Origin: Desulfobacteraceae bacterium
Lineage (GTDB): Bacteria; Desulfobacterota; Desulfobacteria; Desulfobacterales; JAABRJ01
Length of the DNA: 6,117 nucleotides
Reading direction: 5' to 3'
NCBI GenBank assembly: GCA_011390985.1
Contig: JAABRJ010000101.1
Coordinates: 1 to 6,117, forward strand
In this document: positions 5,787 through 6,117 of the stretch, piece by piece
How positions within the stretch are numbered: the stretch's first letter is position 1
How the letters are laid out: each line of letters starts with the position of its first letter
Notes under the pieces: model-generated
Told to the model about the DNA's origin: nothing
Databases searched by the model: none
What the model saw: the letters and a program-made list of their open reading frames with translations, nothing else
Program-made: the position numbers and the translations under genes

Positions 5787-6117
5787 ATGCGAAGCTACCC
5801 CCCCAAACCGGAAACGGTCTATTTCTTCGGAACCTGCCTGGTGGACATGGTCTACCCGGACGCGGGCATGGCGGCCATCCGCCTGCTGCAGCGCGAAGGC
5901 CTGCGCGTCGTCTACCCCCCGGCCCAGTCCTGCTGCGGCCAGCCGGCCTTCAACTCCGGATTCCCGGACGAAGCCCGCGCCGTGGCCCGCAAACAGCTGC
6001 ACCTGTTCCCCAAGGACTACCCCATCGTCGTGCCGTCGGGGTCCTGCGCCGGCATGATGCACCGCCACTACCCCGGGCTTTTTGCGGGCGACCCGGAACT
6101 GGCCCTGGCAGAGGAAT
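5787..6117 (+). CDS. lutA: LutA/LldE lactate utilisation Fe-S oxidoreductase, N-terminal part (runs off the window)
   Basis: An open frame of 110 codons starts at ATG 5787 and is still open at the window's end. The protein belongs to the LutA/LldE (YkgE) family: a CCG-domain subunit of the LutABC complex that oxidises L-lactate to pyruvate in the cytoplasm. Visible motifs are FFGTCLVDMVYPDAG (residues 13-27, C17), AQSCCGQPAFNSG (46-58, C49-C50) and VVPSGSCAGM (81-90, C87), followed by HYPGLF. This set separates LutA from the GlcF CCG domains. The second CCG repeat expected in the full protein of about 240 aa lies outside. A weak ribosome site (AAAGG, 5775-5779) precedes the ATG. It is probably transcribed from the operator-controlled promoter at 5034-5062 through the transporter relic, and lutB and lutC are expected next. 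Family is clear; the L-lactate role is inferred from characterised homologues. Confidence 0.92.
   Translation, partial: MRSYPPKPETVYFFGTCLVDMVYPDAGMAAIRLLQREGLRVVYPPAQSCCGQPAFNSGFPDEARAVARKQLHLFPKDYPIVVPSGSCAGMMHRHYPGLFAGDPELALAEE

Overview
The window (6,117 bases, mostly GC-rich with one AT-rich island near 4880-5090) looks like a lactate / 2-hydroxyacid oxidation locus of an anaerobic or facultative bacterium. FAD- plus Fe-S-dependent lactate oxidation genes beside a LutA/LldE gene, a GntR/FCD regulator and TRAP-transporter relics are arrangements I associate with sulfate-reducing Desulfobacterota. That taxonomic guess is inference only.

Layout. 1-289: no intact gene; it holds a short relic of what looks like an IS66-like transposase N-terminus and an imperfect inverted repeat. 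290-4808 (minus strand): four genes read right to left, glcD-like FAD oxidase, glcF-like Fe-S subunit, GntR/FCD regulator, low-specificity threonine aldolase. The first three are packed as an operon (2-base gap, then a 4-base GTGA overlap); the aldolase follows after about 84 bases. 4809-5088: AT-rich divergent control region with two copies of a 16-base element whose core has the TTGGT-N3-ACC form of PdhR/LldR-type GntR operators. The right copy overlaps the -10 of a good sigma70-type promoter facing right. 5089-5277: nothing recognised. 5278-5679 (plus): decayed C-terminal end of a TRAP large permease (DctM), broken by three frameshifts, with a perfect 12-bp hairpin at the first. 5787-end (plus): start of a lutA/lldE gene that leaves the window and has no stop inside it.

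How it fits together. The GlcD/GlcF pair probably oxidises D-lactate (or glycolate) and passes electrons through Fe-S clusters. LutA is the first subunit of the unrelated LutABC L-lactate oxidation system. The GntR/FCD protein is probably the lactate-responsive repressor of both arms, acting at the twin operators. The uptake gene expected between the rightward promoter and lutA survives only as a DctM relic, so uptake must come from elsewhere. The most notable points are the paired operators, the transporter relic under an apparently intact promoter, and the palindrome at its frameshift.
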